Assembly: GCF_014698735.1 (NCBI RefSeq)
Contig: NZ_JACJTQ010000006.1
Span: 112,629-176,628 of the forward strand
Length of the DNA stretch: 64,000 bases
Reading direction: 5' to 3'
Origin: Anabaena catenula FACHB-362
Lineage (GTDB): Bacteria; Cyanobacteriota; Cyanobacteriia; Cyanobacteriales; Nostocaceae
The position numbers and the translations under genes were made by a program. The notes beneath the pieces are model-generated. The model had not been told where the DNA came from, ran no database searches, and saw only the letters and a list, made by a program, of their open reading frames with translations. Below are positions 26,602 to 36,092 of this stretch, in pieces. How positions within the stretch are numbered: the stretch's first letter is position 1; each line of letters starts with the position of its first letter.

Positions 26602-28980
26602 TCATTGTTTCTTTATCGTTTCTATTTCACTCATGGGTAAAAGTAAAGTATTCTCAATGTATTGTCTAACTTCGCGGCTAACATAACAATTGCTATAAAG
26701 GCATTCTAGTAAAAAGATATTAGCATTATAATATTTTTGCAATATATACTTTTGTGACTTACTGAATTGCCAATCATGTCCAATATTACGATACTTAATA
26801 ATTGTATCTCTTAATTCCTCTGTCCACGTATACCCATGAGATTGCCACCATTCAACATTTTCCTGTTTAGTCCACCAATCATCATTTTCATATAGCCATT
26901 CCTGATTTCTGTTTAAAGTAGGAATTTTATTTGTTAATAATTCAAGTTCTTGCTGTAATTGATAGTCAAGGTTGAAGTTGAGGTTAGGGTCAAAATCTAA
27001 CATTAACCAGAGGTCAAGTATGAGTTCATCAGGTAAATTGCCGGTAAAAGATTTTTTTTGATTAACACTCTCAATATCAAAGTAATCTACACTATCAAGT
27101 AAATTTAAGGTATCATACCCATAGTATGCATCAATGCTGTTAAATGATGTAAGACCTAGATTGAAGTAGAAGGAACGAATTATTCCTGGTTTAAAATCAG
27201 ATTTTACTAATGATTCCTTTTTACTTACCCAGTGTATAAACTCTTGTAATTTATCGTCGTTCTCCAATAATTTATCAGTTTTTAATTTCATTAAATATAA
27301 CAAATTATCGGCTTTTTTAATCCTTTCTATAGTTAATAAAAAAACCTCGCGCCAGCGTTTCTCAGTTATATGTGCTACTAAAATACCCCAATCAGAATTA
27401 TCAGATATTTCTCTTGCTGCAAAGTATTCATGAAAAGTTAGGTGAGAAAATGAATAAATACCTTTTGCTCTTTCCAGCAATAATCCGTGCTGTGATACGA
27501 TAGATTTTAGAACATTTTTGCTTTCTATATCTAAAATCTCCTGTTTAGTCTTAAAATTGAGTAAATTATAAATATATTCAGAAATTAATATTTCAGCATC
27601 ATTTTCTTTGAAAAAATAATTTCCAGATTCAAAAGTAGTAATTGCAATTTTGCTTAATAAATCTTCTTTTCTTCTGGTAGATAAAGTTTTGTATATTTCA
27701 TCACGCTCGATATCTCTACTGGCATCCCACTTTTCTAATAATAGTTCTACCCCTTCTTCGTACAAGTCATAACGAGTGTTCTTGAATTTTCCTTTTTCTT
27801 CAAAAATGAGGCATAACAAAGTTAGGAGAAGTGGATTGGTTGCTAATTCTTTAATCGGTTGATTATCTTCTATCTTTTGAATGAATCTTTCTATTTTATC
27901 AGGTTTTCTGTTTTGAAACCATTGTTTGGTAAAAAATTTAATTTGTTCATCGTCAAAATCTGCTACTTCGACATCTGTAAATCCCTGAAATATATAGTCA
28001 TTGGCTGCTATTCTACAAGTGATAACAAATTGATTTTTAATAAAATTACATATTTCTCTAATTTGTCTTAATATGTGCTTGCTATCTTCTTGTCGAACTT
28101 CATCTAAACCATCCAGCAAAATTAATCCTCTACCTTGTCTCAGAAGTTTGTCTATTTTATCTTCAGCATTTTTAACATTACAAACTGATAATTGTTGAGC
28201 AAGATATTCTAATAAATCTGGCTGTTTGGGCTTTTCTGCAAATTCTTTCATGGTGATGAAAAACGGTACTTTATTTGTTAAAAACTCCCCTTCAATACAG
28301 TGCATTGCTAAATATTTTAAAAATGTGGTTTTACCTGCTCCCGGTTTTCCTAAAACCATCAGTTTACTATGACGTTTTACTGCTTCTAGTCCTGGTACTC
28401 TTTCCTCTTTTATTCCGCTAAGTCCAAAACGATCAAATTCTTCAGGGTTACAGTTTTGCAAAAGTTCAGCAATTTCTATGCGTCGGTTTCGGTTTAGTTT
28501 CTCCAAAATGTTGACATTTGTATAAATACCTCTTTCACCCGTTAACTCTATCGGTTGTTCCATATCTAAAACGCGCATAGTTCCACATTTTTCTTTGATG
28601 TGGGGTTTTACCAAAGTGCGAATTTCTTTAACTAAACTATCAATTTCATGATCTGCAATATCAGCATTTGCATTTATAGGAGGTTTTAGTTGTGAATACC
28701 GCTTTTCTAAATATTCTCGCAAACGGGGTTCTTTCACAGGTCCACTACCTGTAATCTGAAACTTCTTGTAAATACCCGATAGACAAGTATTGAGATTGCT
28801 TTCCCCGATATTAAGCGTCTGTGTTACTTGTACTCGACTTTTCCCACTTCCAAAGATTTCTATAAAAACTTCCTTCTCTCTGTTTGATAATTCGCTGTAT
28901 TGTTCGAGTTGTTTCAGGAAATCTTCAGGTAACGACATAGATGCAATAAAAAACTCTGTAAATTCCAGTTTAGCTTGCAT
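26602..28980 (-). CDS. NACHT-domain STAND NTPase with N-terminal HTH-like domain
   Basis: This large protein (792 residues from ATG 28980) is AT-rich. The N-terminal 100 residues carry a LuxR-like helical module (LSNREKEVFIEIFGSGKSR, then TLNIGESNLNTCL). The NACHT ATPase has Walker A LGKPGAGKTTFLKYLA and Walker B LILLDGLDEVRQ. The tail includes YSFSHLTFHEYFAARE, a motif typical of bacterial NLR-like proteins, then a Trp-rich end. Bacterial NACHT proteins include known anti-phage sensors. No separate toxic effector domain is seen. Start choice is open: TTG 29004, ATG 28980 or ATG 28938 (MSLPEDF). The repeats at 29008-29044 favour a promoter just upstream. Confidence 0.85.
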   Translation of the reverse strand: MQAKLEFTEFFIASMSLPEDFLKQLEQYSELSNREKEVFIEIFGSGKSRVQVTQTLNIGESNLNTCLSGIYKKFQITGSGPVKEPRLREYLEKRYSQLKPPINANADIADHEIDSLVKEIRTLVKPHIKEKCGTMRVLDMEQPIELTGERGIYTNVNILEKLNRNRRIEIAELLQNCNPEEFDRFGLSGIKEERVPGLEAVKRHSKLMVLGKPGAGKTTFLKYLAMHCIEGEFLTNKVPFFITMKEFAEKPKQPDLLEYLAQQLSVCNVKNAEDKIDKLLRQGRGLILLDGLDEVRQEDSKHILRQIREICNFIKNQFVITCRIAANDYIFQGFTDVEVADFDDEQIKFFTKQWFQNRKPDKIERFIQKIEDNQPIKELATNPLLLTLLCLIFEEKGKFKNTRYDLYEEGVELLLEKWDASRDIERDEIYKTLSTRRKEDLLSKIAITTFESGNYFFKENDAEILISEYIYNLLNFKTKQEILDIESKNVLKSIVSQHGLLLERAKGIYSFSHLTFHEYFAAREISDNSDWGILVAHITEKRWREVFLLTIERIKKADNLLYLMKLKTDKLLENDDKLQEFIHWVSKKESLVKSDFKPGIIRSFYFNLGLTSFNSIDAYYGYDTLNLLDSVDYFDIESVNQKKSFTGNLPDELILDLWLMLDFDPNLNFNLDYQLQQELELLTNKIPTLNRNQEWLYENDDWWTKQENVEWWQSHGYTWTEELRDTIIKYRNIGHDWQFSKSQKYILQKYYNANIFLLECLYSNCYVSREVRQYIENTLLLPMSEIETIKKQ

Positions 28981-29007
28981 TTTCGGCGATTTACGTATAA
29001 TCAAGGC

Positions 29008-29044
29008 AAGTCAGGGTAAGTCAAAACAAGTCAAGAGTAAGTCA
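29008..29044 (-). promoter_or_regulatory. Helically phased TGACTT repeats before the NACHT gene
   Basis: AAGTCA occurs four times on the plus strand at 29008, 29018, 29028 and 29039, spaced 10, 10 and 11 bases. On the minus strand this is TTGACTT repeated once per helical turn. One copy with ATTATA 17 bases further could be a -35/-10 pair. It could be an operator array controlling the NACHT gene. Confidence 0.5.
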
Positions 29045-29106
29045 AATAAATAACTCCAAAAGAAAATTGCGACATTGAACTCAGTCAAACAAATGAGACA
29101 CTCGCA

Positions 29107-29334
29107 ATGCTAGAAACTCTAATCCCCCAACTACTCAACAAATCTCTTGAAGTTATCCTGACGCTACTGCTGGAAAAATTGTGGAAATGGCTGCTGAAGG
29201 ATGAAAATAGCCAGAATCTCAATAACTACCTGAAAACGCAGATACTTGTGCTTTATATCGATTGGATTTTACTGAAAACGCCTCTCAACCCCGTTACCCA
29301 AGACACAACAAATAAACAACCCAAAAACAAATGA
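29107..29334 (+). CDS. Small hydrophobic protein divergent from the NACHT gene
   Basis: The 75-residue ORF starts at ATG 29107. The N-terminal half is amphipathic or hydrophobic (LIPQLLNKSLEVILTLLLEKLWKWLL), followed by a second hydrophobic stretch ILVLYIDWILL and a polar tail. It could be a membrane-active peptide. It is divergent from the NACHT NTPase and shares the 127-bp spacer with the phased repeats. No family is recognised, and it could be non-coding. Confidence 0.4.
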   Translation: MLETLIPQLLNKSLEVILTLLLEKLWKWLLKDENSQNLNNYLKTQILVLYIDWILLKTPLNPVTQDTTNKQPKNK

Positions 29335-29479
29335 GTTGTATTAAAAATCTATGTGTAAGATACTGAAGGGACACTAGACTCTTACAAAAACTCTATTGCT
29401 GAAGCGTATCACTCATAGATGGTTACAGATTCAGCTAACCTAAGAAAAGTTGACTTTTTCCCTCTACCTTTCCAAGTCT

Positions 29480-30595
29480 ATGAGTTCAAAATCTCCTCGC
29501 ACCGGCAAAATACTAGTTGTAGACGACTCTCCTGATAATATCTTTCTCGTCAAAACCATCTTAGAAACCGAAGGCTATATAATTAGTACTGCTGAAAATG
29601 GTGCTGAAGCAATGGCACAACTTCAAGCATCTCCCTGTGATTTGGTGTTACTGGATTTAATGATGCCAGGAATGGATGGCTATGAAGTAACTAGATGTAT
29701 TCGTAGCGAAATGAATTTGCAGCAATATATCCCCATCTTACTAATTACTGCCCACGATACCCCTAACGTCGCCCAAGGATTGGATTTAGGTGCTGATGAC
29801 TTTATCCGCAAACCCGTAACTATCGATGAATTATTAGCCAGAGTGCGATCGCTCTTACGACTCAAACATAGTATAGATGAACGTGATGAAATTGCCCTCC
29901 AGCGCCAAGATTTCGTTTCCCGTCTCACCCATGACTTACGCACTCCCTTAGTAGCCGCAGATCGGATGTTAAGCCTATTACAGCAAGGTGCTTTAGGAGA
30001 GTTATCACCGCCAATGCAGGAAGTCATGACTATCATGGCGCGTAGTAACATCAACCTGCTAACTATGGTTAATACCTTATTAGAAGTTTATCGCTTTGAA
30101 GCAGGGCGCAAAACTCTCACATTTCAACCAGTTAATCTCAGCCAGTTACTTAAAGAAATCGCTGGAGAATTAGCCCCTCTAGCCGCAGAAAAAGCGCTAT
30201 CTATAAATCTAGAATTATCTGATAACTTAACCACAAAAACCTTCATGGGCGATCGCTTAGAACTAAATCGTCTATTTACAAACCTGATAGGTAACGCTAT
30301 CAAATTTACAGATTCCGGTTCAGTTACCATCCGCCTCAAGTGTCAACATAGACCAGAAAAAACAGACCAACTTATAAATATTATTGAAGTAGCTGATACA
30401 GGTTCTGGTATTCCTCCAGAAGAACAACCCACCTTATTTGAACGATTTCGTCAAGGTAATCACAACCGTTCTGGTAGTGGATTAGGACTATACTTGGCGC
30501 GTCGTATTGCAGAAGCACATCAAGGTTTTATTCATGTAAAATCTGAATTAGGTCAAGGTAGTATTTTCATTGTTAATTTACCCATAAAATCTTGA
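29480..30595 (+). CDS. Receiver-histidine kinase (response-regulator-fronted hybrid kinase)
   Basis: The protein has 371 residues from ATG 29480; a TTG at 29450 would add 10. The receiver domain comes first (ILVVDDSPDN, phospho-Asp in LVLLDLMMPGMDGYE, FIRKPVTIDELLARV). Then come a HisKA box SRLTHDLRTPLVAADRML and an ATP-binding domain (N box LIGNAIKF, G1 ADTGSGIPPEEQ, G2 SGSGLGLYLARRI). It has no sensor or membrane domain, so it is cytosolic and probably takes phosphate from another kinase. This REC-HK order is common in cyanobacteria. No DNA-binding partner is adjacent. Confidence 0.92.
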   Translation: MSSKSPRTGKILVVDDSPDNIFLVKTILETEGYIISTAENGAEAMAQLQASPCDLVLLDLMMPGMDGYEVTRCIRSEMNLQQYIPILLITAHDTPNVAQGLDLGADDFIRKPVTIDELLARVRSLLRLKHSIDERDEIALQRQDFVSRLTHDLRTPLVAADRMLSLLQQGALGELSPPMQEVMTIMARSNINLLTMVNTLLEVYRFEAGRKTLTFQPVNLSQLLKEIAGELAPLAAEKALSINLELSDNLTTKTFMGDRLELNRLFTNLIGNAIKFTDSGSVTIRLKCQHRPEKTDQLINIIEVADTGSGIPPEEQPTLFERFRQGNHNRSGSGLGLYLARRIAEAHQGFIHVKSELGQGSIFIVNLPIKS

Positions 30596-30798
30596 TTACC
30601 CCCTTCCCAGCAAAAGATTACTTATCTTCTTCCTTCCTCCTTCTTCCTTCCTCCTTCTTCCTTCGCGCACTTCGCGTCTTTCCTTACGGTCCCGTAAGGG
30701 ATACGCGGTTCATTGAAGCATTTCATTTAATCCGTATTCTTCTAGAAGGGAGTAAACAATTCAAAAATCCAAATTCAAAATAGTTAGGAGATAAAAAA

Positions 30799-32184
30799 AT
30801 GGTTACTACTGAAATATCCAAAATTGCCGAAATTCTCAACATACAACGGATTTTTTTTAAAACTGGTGCAACTAAAAACGTTGCTTTTCGGATTGCACAA
30901 CTCAAAATTCTCAAGCAAGCAATTATTGACAATAAACCAGCAATCATCCAAGCATTAAAAGCAGATTTGCATAAACCAGAATTCGAGACTTACGCCACAG
31001 AAATTGGTGGAGTCAAAGAAGTTGACTATGCGATCAAAAATATTACTAATTGGACTAAACCTAAAAAAGCAGAAGTTCCCTTAGAATTCTTTCCTTACTC
31101 AGCTAAAATTCATCCAGAACCTCTAGGAGTAGTTTTAATTATCGGACCTTGGAACTATCCCTTTCAGTTAATTATCTCACCTTTAGTCGGTGCGATCGCC
31201 GCCGGGAATTGTGCAATTATCAAACCTTCAGAAATTGCTCCCCATACTTCACAGCTTGTCGCTGAAATCATTGGTAAATACTTTGAAAAAAATTATATTG
31301 CTGTTATAGAAGGAGGTGTAGAAATAAGCCAACAGTTACTAGAAGAAAAATTTGATCACATCTTCTTTACTGGTGGTACAGCCGTGGGTAAAATCGTCAT
31401 GGCAGCAGCGGCAAAAACTCTCACCCCAGTCACCTTAGAATTAGGTGGGAAAAGTCCTTGTATCGTAGATGCAGAAATTAATCTTGAACATACAATCAAA
31501 CGCATTATTTGGGGCAAATTTATTAACGCCGGACAAACTTGTATTGCCCCTGATTATCTATTAGTAGACCAAAAAATCAAACAAGATTTGCTAAATGGTC
31601 TGCAAAAATGCCTCAAAGAATTTTATGGTGATAATCCAGAAACTAGTCCTGATTTTGCCAGAATTATTAGCCAAAAACAATTTGCAAGATTGGCAAATTT
31701 TCTCAAAGATGGTGAAATTATCATTGGTGGAGAAACTAACCCAGAACAAAATTATATTGCTCCCACAATAATTGATAATATTTCTGTAGAAGATTCAGTT
31801 ATGCAGGAGGAAATATTTGGCCCCATTCTGCCGATAATTGCATATACAGATATTGCTGAAGCCATAGATTTAATTAACTCTCGACCAAAACCTTTAGCTT
31901 TATACTTGTTTTCCCAAAACCAAGACCTGCAAAAACGAGTTTTACAAGAAACTTCATCTGGTGGCGTATGTATTAACGATACAGTTATGCAAGTTGGGAT
32001 TTCATCTTTACCATTTGGTGGTGTAGGTGATAGTGGTATTGGTAGTTATCACGGTAAAGCTAGTTTCGACACTTTTTCCCATTACAAAAGTGTTGTGAAA
32101 AACTCATTTTGGCTGGATTTAAATTGGCGATACGCCCCCTATAAAGACAAATTATCGCTACTGAAGCGAATTATTGGGATTTAG
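30799..32184 (+). CDS. Aldehyde dehydrogenase (class 3, fatty-aldehyde type)
   Basis: The 461-residue NAD(P)-dependent aldehyde dehydrogenase has IIGPWNYPFQLIISPLVGAI (cofactor and substrate channel), FFTGGTAVGKIV, the general-base Glu in VTLELGGKSPCIV, and the catalytic Cys in NAGQTCIAPDY near residue 247. It has no N-terminal extension and ends in a short hydrophobic tail region (LLKRIIGI), like ALDH3 enzymes. In cyanobacteria such enzymes oxidise long-chain aldehydes (AldE) next to the alkane pathway. A good RBS (GGAGAT) precedes ATG 30799. Confidence 0.92.
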   Translation: MVTTEISKIAEILNIQRIFFKTGATKNVAFRIAQLKILKQAIIDNKPAIIQALKADLHKPEFETYATEIGGVKEVDYAIKNITNWTKPKKAEVPLEFFPYSAKIHPEPLGVVLIIGPWNYPFQLIISPLVGAIAAGNCAIIKPSEIAPHTSQLVAEIIGKYFEKNYIAVIEGGVEISQQLLEEKFDHIFFTGGTAVGKIVMAAAAKTLTPVTLELGGKSPCIVDAEINLEHTIKRIIWGKFINAGQTCIAPDYLLVDQKIKQDLLNGLQKCLKEFYGDNPETSPDFARIISQKQFARLANFLKDGEIIIGGETNPEQNYIAPTIIDNISVEDSVMQEEIFGPILPIIAYTDIAEAIDLINSRPKPLALYLFSQNQDLQKRVLQETSSGGVCINDTVMQVGISSLPFGGVGDSGIGSYHGKASFDTFSHYKSVVKNSFWLDLNWRYAPYKDKLSLLKRIIGI

Positions 32185-32193
32185 CTAGTTTTG

Positions 32194-32784
32194 CTAAAAG
32201 CCAAAGCTATAACGTTCCTCTGCCCAAGGTTCACCCCGACGGTGATAACCATTACGTTCCCAAAAGCCTAATTCTTCCTGTTCTGAAAACTCTAAACCAT
32301 TAATCCATTTAGCACTTTTCCAAGCATAAAGGTGAGGAACAACTAGCCGCATGGGGCCACCATGTTCGGCTGGTAATGGTTCTCCAAAGACTTGAATAGC
32401 AAAAAAGTTTTCTTCCCGCACAAAGTCTTGCAGAGAAATGTTTGTTGTGTAGTCACCGTAGCCGTGTTCCATCACATAGGCTGCTTTTGAATCTACTTCC
32501 AGCAAACTCATGAAATCTGTCACCTTAATCCCAGTCCATTTAACATCAAGTTTTGACCAGCGGGTGACACAGTGAAAATCTGCGGTAAATTCCTGTTGTG
32601 GTAGTTCAAGAAAATCAGACCATTTAAATACGGCAGGTTTTGCTAAACCCCAAACTCGAAATTCCCATTCTTCAATGTTGATTTGGGGAGTTTCACCATA
32701 AGTTAAGACTGGGAAGCCTTTAGCTAGATGTTGGCCAGGAGGAACCCGTTCACTTTCTTCTGGACTTGGTTTCTGAAAAAATTT
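32194..32784 (-). CDS. Sulfite-oxidase-like molybdopterin protein
   Basis: The protein has 197 residues from the internal ATG (MKFFQKPSPEES), preceded by GGAGGTGATG. The upstream Met at 32808 would add eight residues overlapping the RBS. It has the oxidoreductase molybdopterin-binding fold: GLAKPAVFKWSDFLELPQ, the Mo-ligand Cys in DFHCVTRWSKLDVKW, HGYGDYTTNISL, LPAEHGGPMRLVVPHLYAWKS. It lacks a Tat signal, a haem domain and a dimerisation domain, so it is a short cytosolic SuoX-like form. The substrate is unknown. Confidence 0.88.
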   Translation of the reverse strand, partial: KFFQKPSPEESERVPPGQHLAKGFPVLTYGETPQINIEEWEFRVWGLAKPAVFKWSDFLELPQQEFTADFHCVTRWSKLDVKWTGIKVTDFMSLLEVDSKAAYVMEHGYGDYTTNISLQDFVREENFFAIQVFGEPLPAEHGGPMRLVVPHLYAWKSAKWINGLEFSEQEELGFWERNGYHRRGEPWAEERYSFGF

Positions 32785-32913
32785 CATCACATCACCTCCT
32801 GGAAACATCCGCCATAACGCGGGGCGTTTAGCGGTTTGTGGTTGATTTCATCAGGAAAGCAAAGAAAAAGAGCTTCTATAGCTTTGCTATTCATGCTTTT
32901 CCTGATGGAGAAA

Positions 32914-33087
32914 TTATGACTCTTCTTCTGGTTCTTCAGCCGTTGGATAAACGAATCGAGAACGTCCAGACAAAATTGATTTACCGAGAGAGAGCGCTTT
33001 TTGAGCTTCAACAACAGCCTTGTGTGTCCAGGTAGCGCGGCGTTTGTCTCGTTTGGATTTTGATGTTTTCTTCTTTGGAACAGCCAT
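32914..33087 (-). CDS. rpmF: 50S ribosomal protein L32
   Basis: The 57-residue protein begins [20 protein letters not shown], the invariant N terminus of bL32, so the start is ATG 33087 and not the upstream codon at 33114. Cyanobacterial L32 lacks the zinc cysteines, as here. The C-terminal tail is acidic. It lies about 130 bases upstream of the molybdopterin gene on the same strand. Confidence 0.95.
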   Translation of the reverse strand: MAVPKKKTSKSKRDKRRATWTHKAVVEAQKALSLGKSILSGRSRFVYPTAEEPEEES

Positions 33088-33198
33088 GATAGCGGATATC
33101 GTGATTCTTGACAACCTTTTTATTCTAAGCCATCAATTGACATCAGCAATGGTAGATACTGCAAATTTCGGCTAAGTCGAATACAGTTGATGATCTTT

Positions 33199-33729
33199 TT
33201 ATGGTGTTGTTGGCGTAGGTTGGTTAACTGCGGGAGATTTAACTGTGGGAGGTACCGCAGGTGCAGGATCAGGAAGTGCTGTTTGTGTTCCAAATAAAAG
33301 TAGCGATCGCGCAGTTTTGAAGTAAGTTACCCAACGTTGGGGATCAGGGCGCTGTTTCCATTCTACGCGACTGACATCTAAAGCCAGAACTGGGGCGATT
33401 AATCCATGACTTTGCACGGTGACAATTATAGAAACATCTGTAACTAATATATCTTGGTCAAAGCTGCGTTGAGCCGCAGCCCTAGCAACCATTTCTGCTC
33501 TTCCCAGAACGGTTTCGTAGTTTTCATCCTTTAGACTTTCAATGCCTAAGTCAACTCTGGCTGTGTAAGCTTGCACATTTTCGGGTGCGATTGCGGACAT
33601 GGCAAACCACAGAGGAACCGATAGTAACAGCCACATTCCCCCTTGAATTATCCGGATTTTCCTGCCAAATTGGCCAATAAATGAAAAGGGGATGATTGAT
33701 GATGGTTCTTGAGTGTAAATCCTAATCAT
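33199..33729 (-). CDS. Conserved cyanobacterial protein with one membrane segment
   Basis: The 176-residue protein has a basic N-terminal stretch, a membrane or signal segment GGMWLLLSVPLWFAMSAIA at about residues 30-48, and then an extracytoplasmic domain (VDLGIESLKDENYETVLGRAEMVARAA). It ends in a Pro/Thr-rich tail. I do not recognise a named family. It stands alone between rpmF and the divergent caspase-like gene. Confidence 0.72.
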   Translation of the reverse strand: MIRIYTQEPSSIIPFSFIGQFGRKIRIIQGGMWLLLSVPLWFAMSAIAPENVQAYTARVDLGIESLKDENYETVLGRAEMVARAAAQRSFDQDILVTDVSIIVTVQSHGLIAPVLALDVSRVEWKQRPDPQRWVTYFKTARSLLLFGTQTALPDPAPAVPPTVKSPAVNQPTPTTP

Positions 33730-34006
33730 TAACTCCTGTCTCCTGAATAATGACCTTTCGTTTTAATTGAGTAAAAGTATTTTCCGCTTTAGTAACGTCA
33801 TAAAGATTACATTTTATCTGGTGATTAGCAAGAAGGATAGTAGGCAGAAAATATATTTTGCTCTCTGCTAAAGGTTGAAACTTCCTAACTAAATTTTTTT
33901 GTGGGAATTCCCTACACACCACACCTTTGTTCATAGGTTAGCTTTGTTATTTCAGCAAGGCCAACCGCAATTTTAGGCAAACAATAAATAACCGACAAAG
34001 AGCGGG

Positions 34007-35863
34007 ATGGTAAATTACTGGGCGATCGCTATTGGTATCAATCAATATCAATTATTCCAACCTTTAAGTTGCGCTCAAGCAGATGCTGAGGCGTTAAAGG
34101 ATTTTTTGGTAACAGAAACAGGTTTTTTGCCTGAAAACTCCCTGCTGATGACAACTACTTCGCCACCGATAGGGGAGCGAGCCTCCTACCCAACTAAGGA
34201 AAATATTCTGTTTTTGCTGGAGGAATTAGCCGCCACATCTTGGCAACCAGAGGATCAGCTATGGTTCTTTTTCAGCGGCTATGGAGTTAACCACAACGAT
34301 AAAGATTACTTAATGCCTGTAGAAGGCAATGCCGAACTTGTTCGGGATACAGGCATAGAAGTGCGATCGCTAATGCAAGGTCTACAAGTTACCGGACTCA
34401 ATGTATTACTCATATTAGACATCAACCGCGCTTTTGGTACTCAAGCCGATGCTCCTGTTGGTCAAGAAATCCTCGAATTAGCCCAAGAATTACAATTAGC
34501 AACTATTCTTTCTTGCCAACCAGAGGAATTTTCTCACGAAAGTAGCGAACTAGGTCTCGGATTCTTTACAGCCGCCTTATTGCAAGCTTTACGTTCTGGG
34601 AAGGGCAGCAGCTTGGCAGATTTAAACAGCTATTTGAGTTCCTTCACCCCAGAACTATGTCAACATCACTGGCGACCTATCCAAAACCCTGCAACTTTTA
34701 TCCCTTCTAAACCGCAAGTTATCTTGCCAATTTTGACATTAGACAGCGACTCGGAAGCAGAGCAAATTATTTTTCCTGAAGAAAACTTTGCTGTGAGGAG
34801 TGCAGCACTTCCTTTGGGAAATCAAGACTCTAAAAATTCTACCTCAGACAAAGCTTGGTGGGCAGAAAGCAAAACCGTAGAAACTACAACACTCAACAAA
34901 ACTTCTTCAGAGGTTGAAAAGCCGGCTACTTCTCCAGATGGAACAGTTTCTAATCCCTTGGTAGATAGTCATCAAATGCTGGCAACTTCTCCAGAATTAA
35001 ATACAGCGGGCAGGTTTATCCCCTCCGCTGCTAAAGACTACGCCAGTCCATCGGTTCAGGCTAACTCCCCCATTTGGAAACAATTTATCTTATGGGGTGG
35101 AGGCAGTATGATCATAGTAGGTTTAATGGCTACTTTTCTTCTCCGCAATCAGGCTAGTTTTCGGTTTAAACAGTTATCAACAGCCGTTAGTAATCCCACA
35201 GTTTCCCAAACAATTGAACCCACACAACCAGTCAGCGCCCCCATTGCTTCCACTCCTGACCCCAAACAGCGTGAACAAGCAGTTTTTGAACTAGCCAAAA
35301 TGTCCCTCAGCGAAACTAAAGCTGCTGATTTGAGTCAAGCGATCGCAACGGCTAGAAAAATTCAACCCGGTGAACCGCTTTATCAACAAGCTCAGGATAA
35401 TATTCAGGTTTGGAGTCAGATGATTTTAGATTTAGCCACAGAACGCGCTCAAAAAGGACAATATGGTGAAGCGATCGCTACTTCTAAGTTAATTACTACT
35501 TCGGAGGCACTTTATCCCCAAGCACAAGCTGCAATAGAAAAATGGCGACTAGAAGCCAAGCAGTATGTAAGTAACAAAACTGTGTTAGATGCGGCTAATG
35601 CTTTAATTCAACCCGGACAAGCTTCTAGCTACAATCGAGCCATCGAAGTTGCCAAGAGAGTACCACCAGGACAACCAGGCTTTGATATAGCCCAACAATC
35701 TATTAATCAATGGAGTGAACAGATTTTAGATTTGGCTAAAAATCGCGCCGCTCAAGGTGACTTCAGCACCGCTATTGAAACCGCTACTTTAGTCCCAGAG
35801 GTGACAGCCGCTTATGAAGACGCTCAGGATGCTCTTCAAAAATGGCAAGCTCAAAAGAATTAG
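34007..35863 (+). CDS. Pseudo-orthocaspase (caspase-fold, catalytic dyad lost) with TM and repeat region
   Basis: The 618-residue protein has a caspase p20-like domain at residues 1-230 (YWAIAIGINQYQ, FFFSGYG, LLILDINRAFG). The catalytic His of FxFSGHG is Tyr92 here, and the catalytic Cys of DxCHSG is Asn140, so peptidase activity is not expected. A Ser/Thr-rich linker runs to about 350. One membrane segment follows at about 358-378. Then come at least three helical repeats with KI/LI/RV-P-GEP-Y-QAQ-I-W patterns, TPR-like. Pseudo-orthocaspases with Tyr in place of His are known in cyanobacteria. A binding or scaffold role at the membrane is inferred. Confidence 0.85.
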   Translation: MVNYWAIAIGINQYQLFQPLSCAQADAEALKDFLVTETGFLPENSLLMTTTSPPIGERASYPTKENILFLLEELAATSWQPEDQLWFFFSGYGVNHNDKDYLMPVEGNAELVRDTGIEVRSLMQGLQVTGLNVLLILDINRAFGTQADAPVGQEILELAQELQLATILSCQPEEFSHESSELGLGFFTAALLQALRSGKGSSLADLNSYLSSFTPELCQHHWRPIQNPATFIPSKPQVILPILTLDSDSEAEQIIFPEENFAVRSAALPLGNQDSKNSTSDKAWWAESKTVETTTLNKTSSEVEKPATSPDGTVSNPLVDSHQMLATSPELNTAGRFIPSAAKDYASPSVQANSPIWKQFILWGGGSMIIVGLMATFLLRNQASFRFKQLSTAVSNPTVSQTIEPTQPVSAPIASTPDPKQREQAVFELAKMSLSETKAADLSQAIATARKIQPGEPLYQQAQDNIQVWSQMILDLATERAQKGQYGEAIATSKLITTSEALYPQAQAAIEKWRLEAKQYVSNKTVLDAANALIQPGQASSYNRAIEVAKRVPPGQPGFDIAQQSINQWSEQILDLAKNRAAQGDFSTAIETATLVPEVTAAYEDAQDALQKWQAQKN

Positions 35864-35865
35864 TC

Positions 35866-36092
35866 ATTGGTGATTGGTGATTGGTGATTGGTGATTGGTG
35901 ATTGGTGATTGGTGATTGGTGATTGGTGATTGGTGATTGGTGATTGGTGATTGGTCATTAATTAAAAAGTCCAGAGTTGATTACAGTTCCTGTCAACTCT
36001 GGACTCGGTACTCAATACTCAATACTCGGTACTCAGTACTCAATACTCAATACTCAATACTCAATACTCGGTACTCAATACTCAGCACTCCA
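35866..36092. repeat. Two adjacent heptamer tandem repeat arrays
   Basis: About 12 copies of TTGGTGA occupy 35867-35955. After 45 bases a second array of the ACTCAAT/ACTCGGT kind runs from about 36001 to 36090. These are short tandemly repeated repetitive (STRR) sequences typical of heterocystous cyanobacteria. Confidence 0.9.

Noticed and set aside
33722..33934. 70-codon minus-strand frame overlapping the 33199-33729 gene
   Set aside because: It overlaps the next start by 8 bases but has mixed composition and no recognised family. I judged it more likely to be the promoter region.
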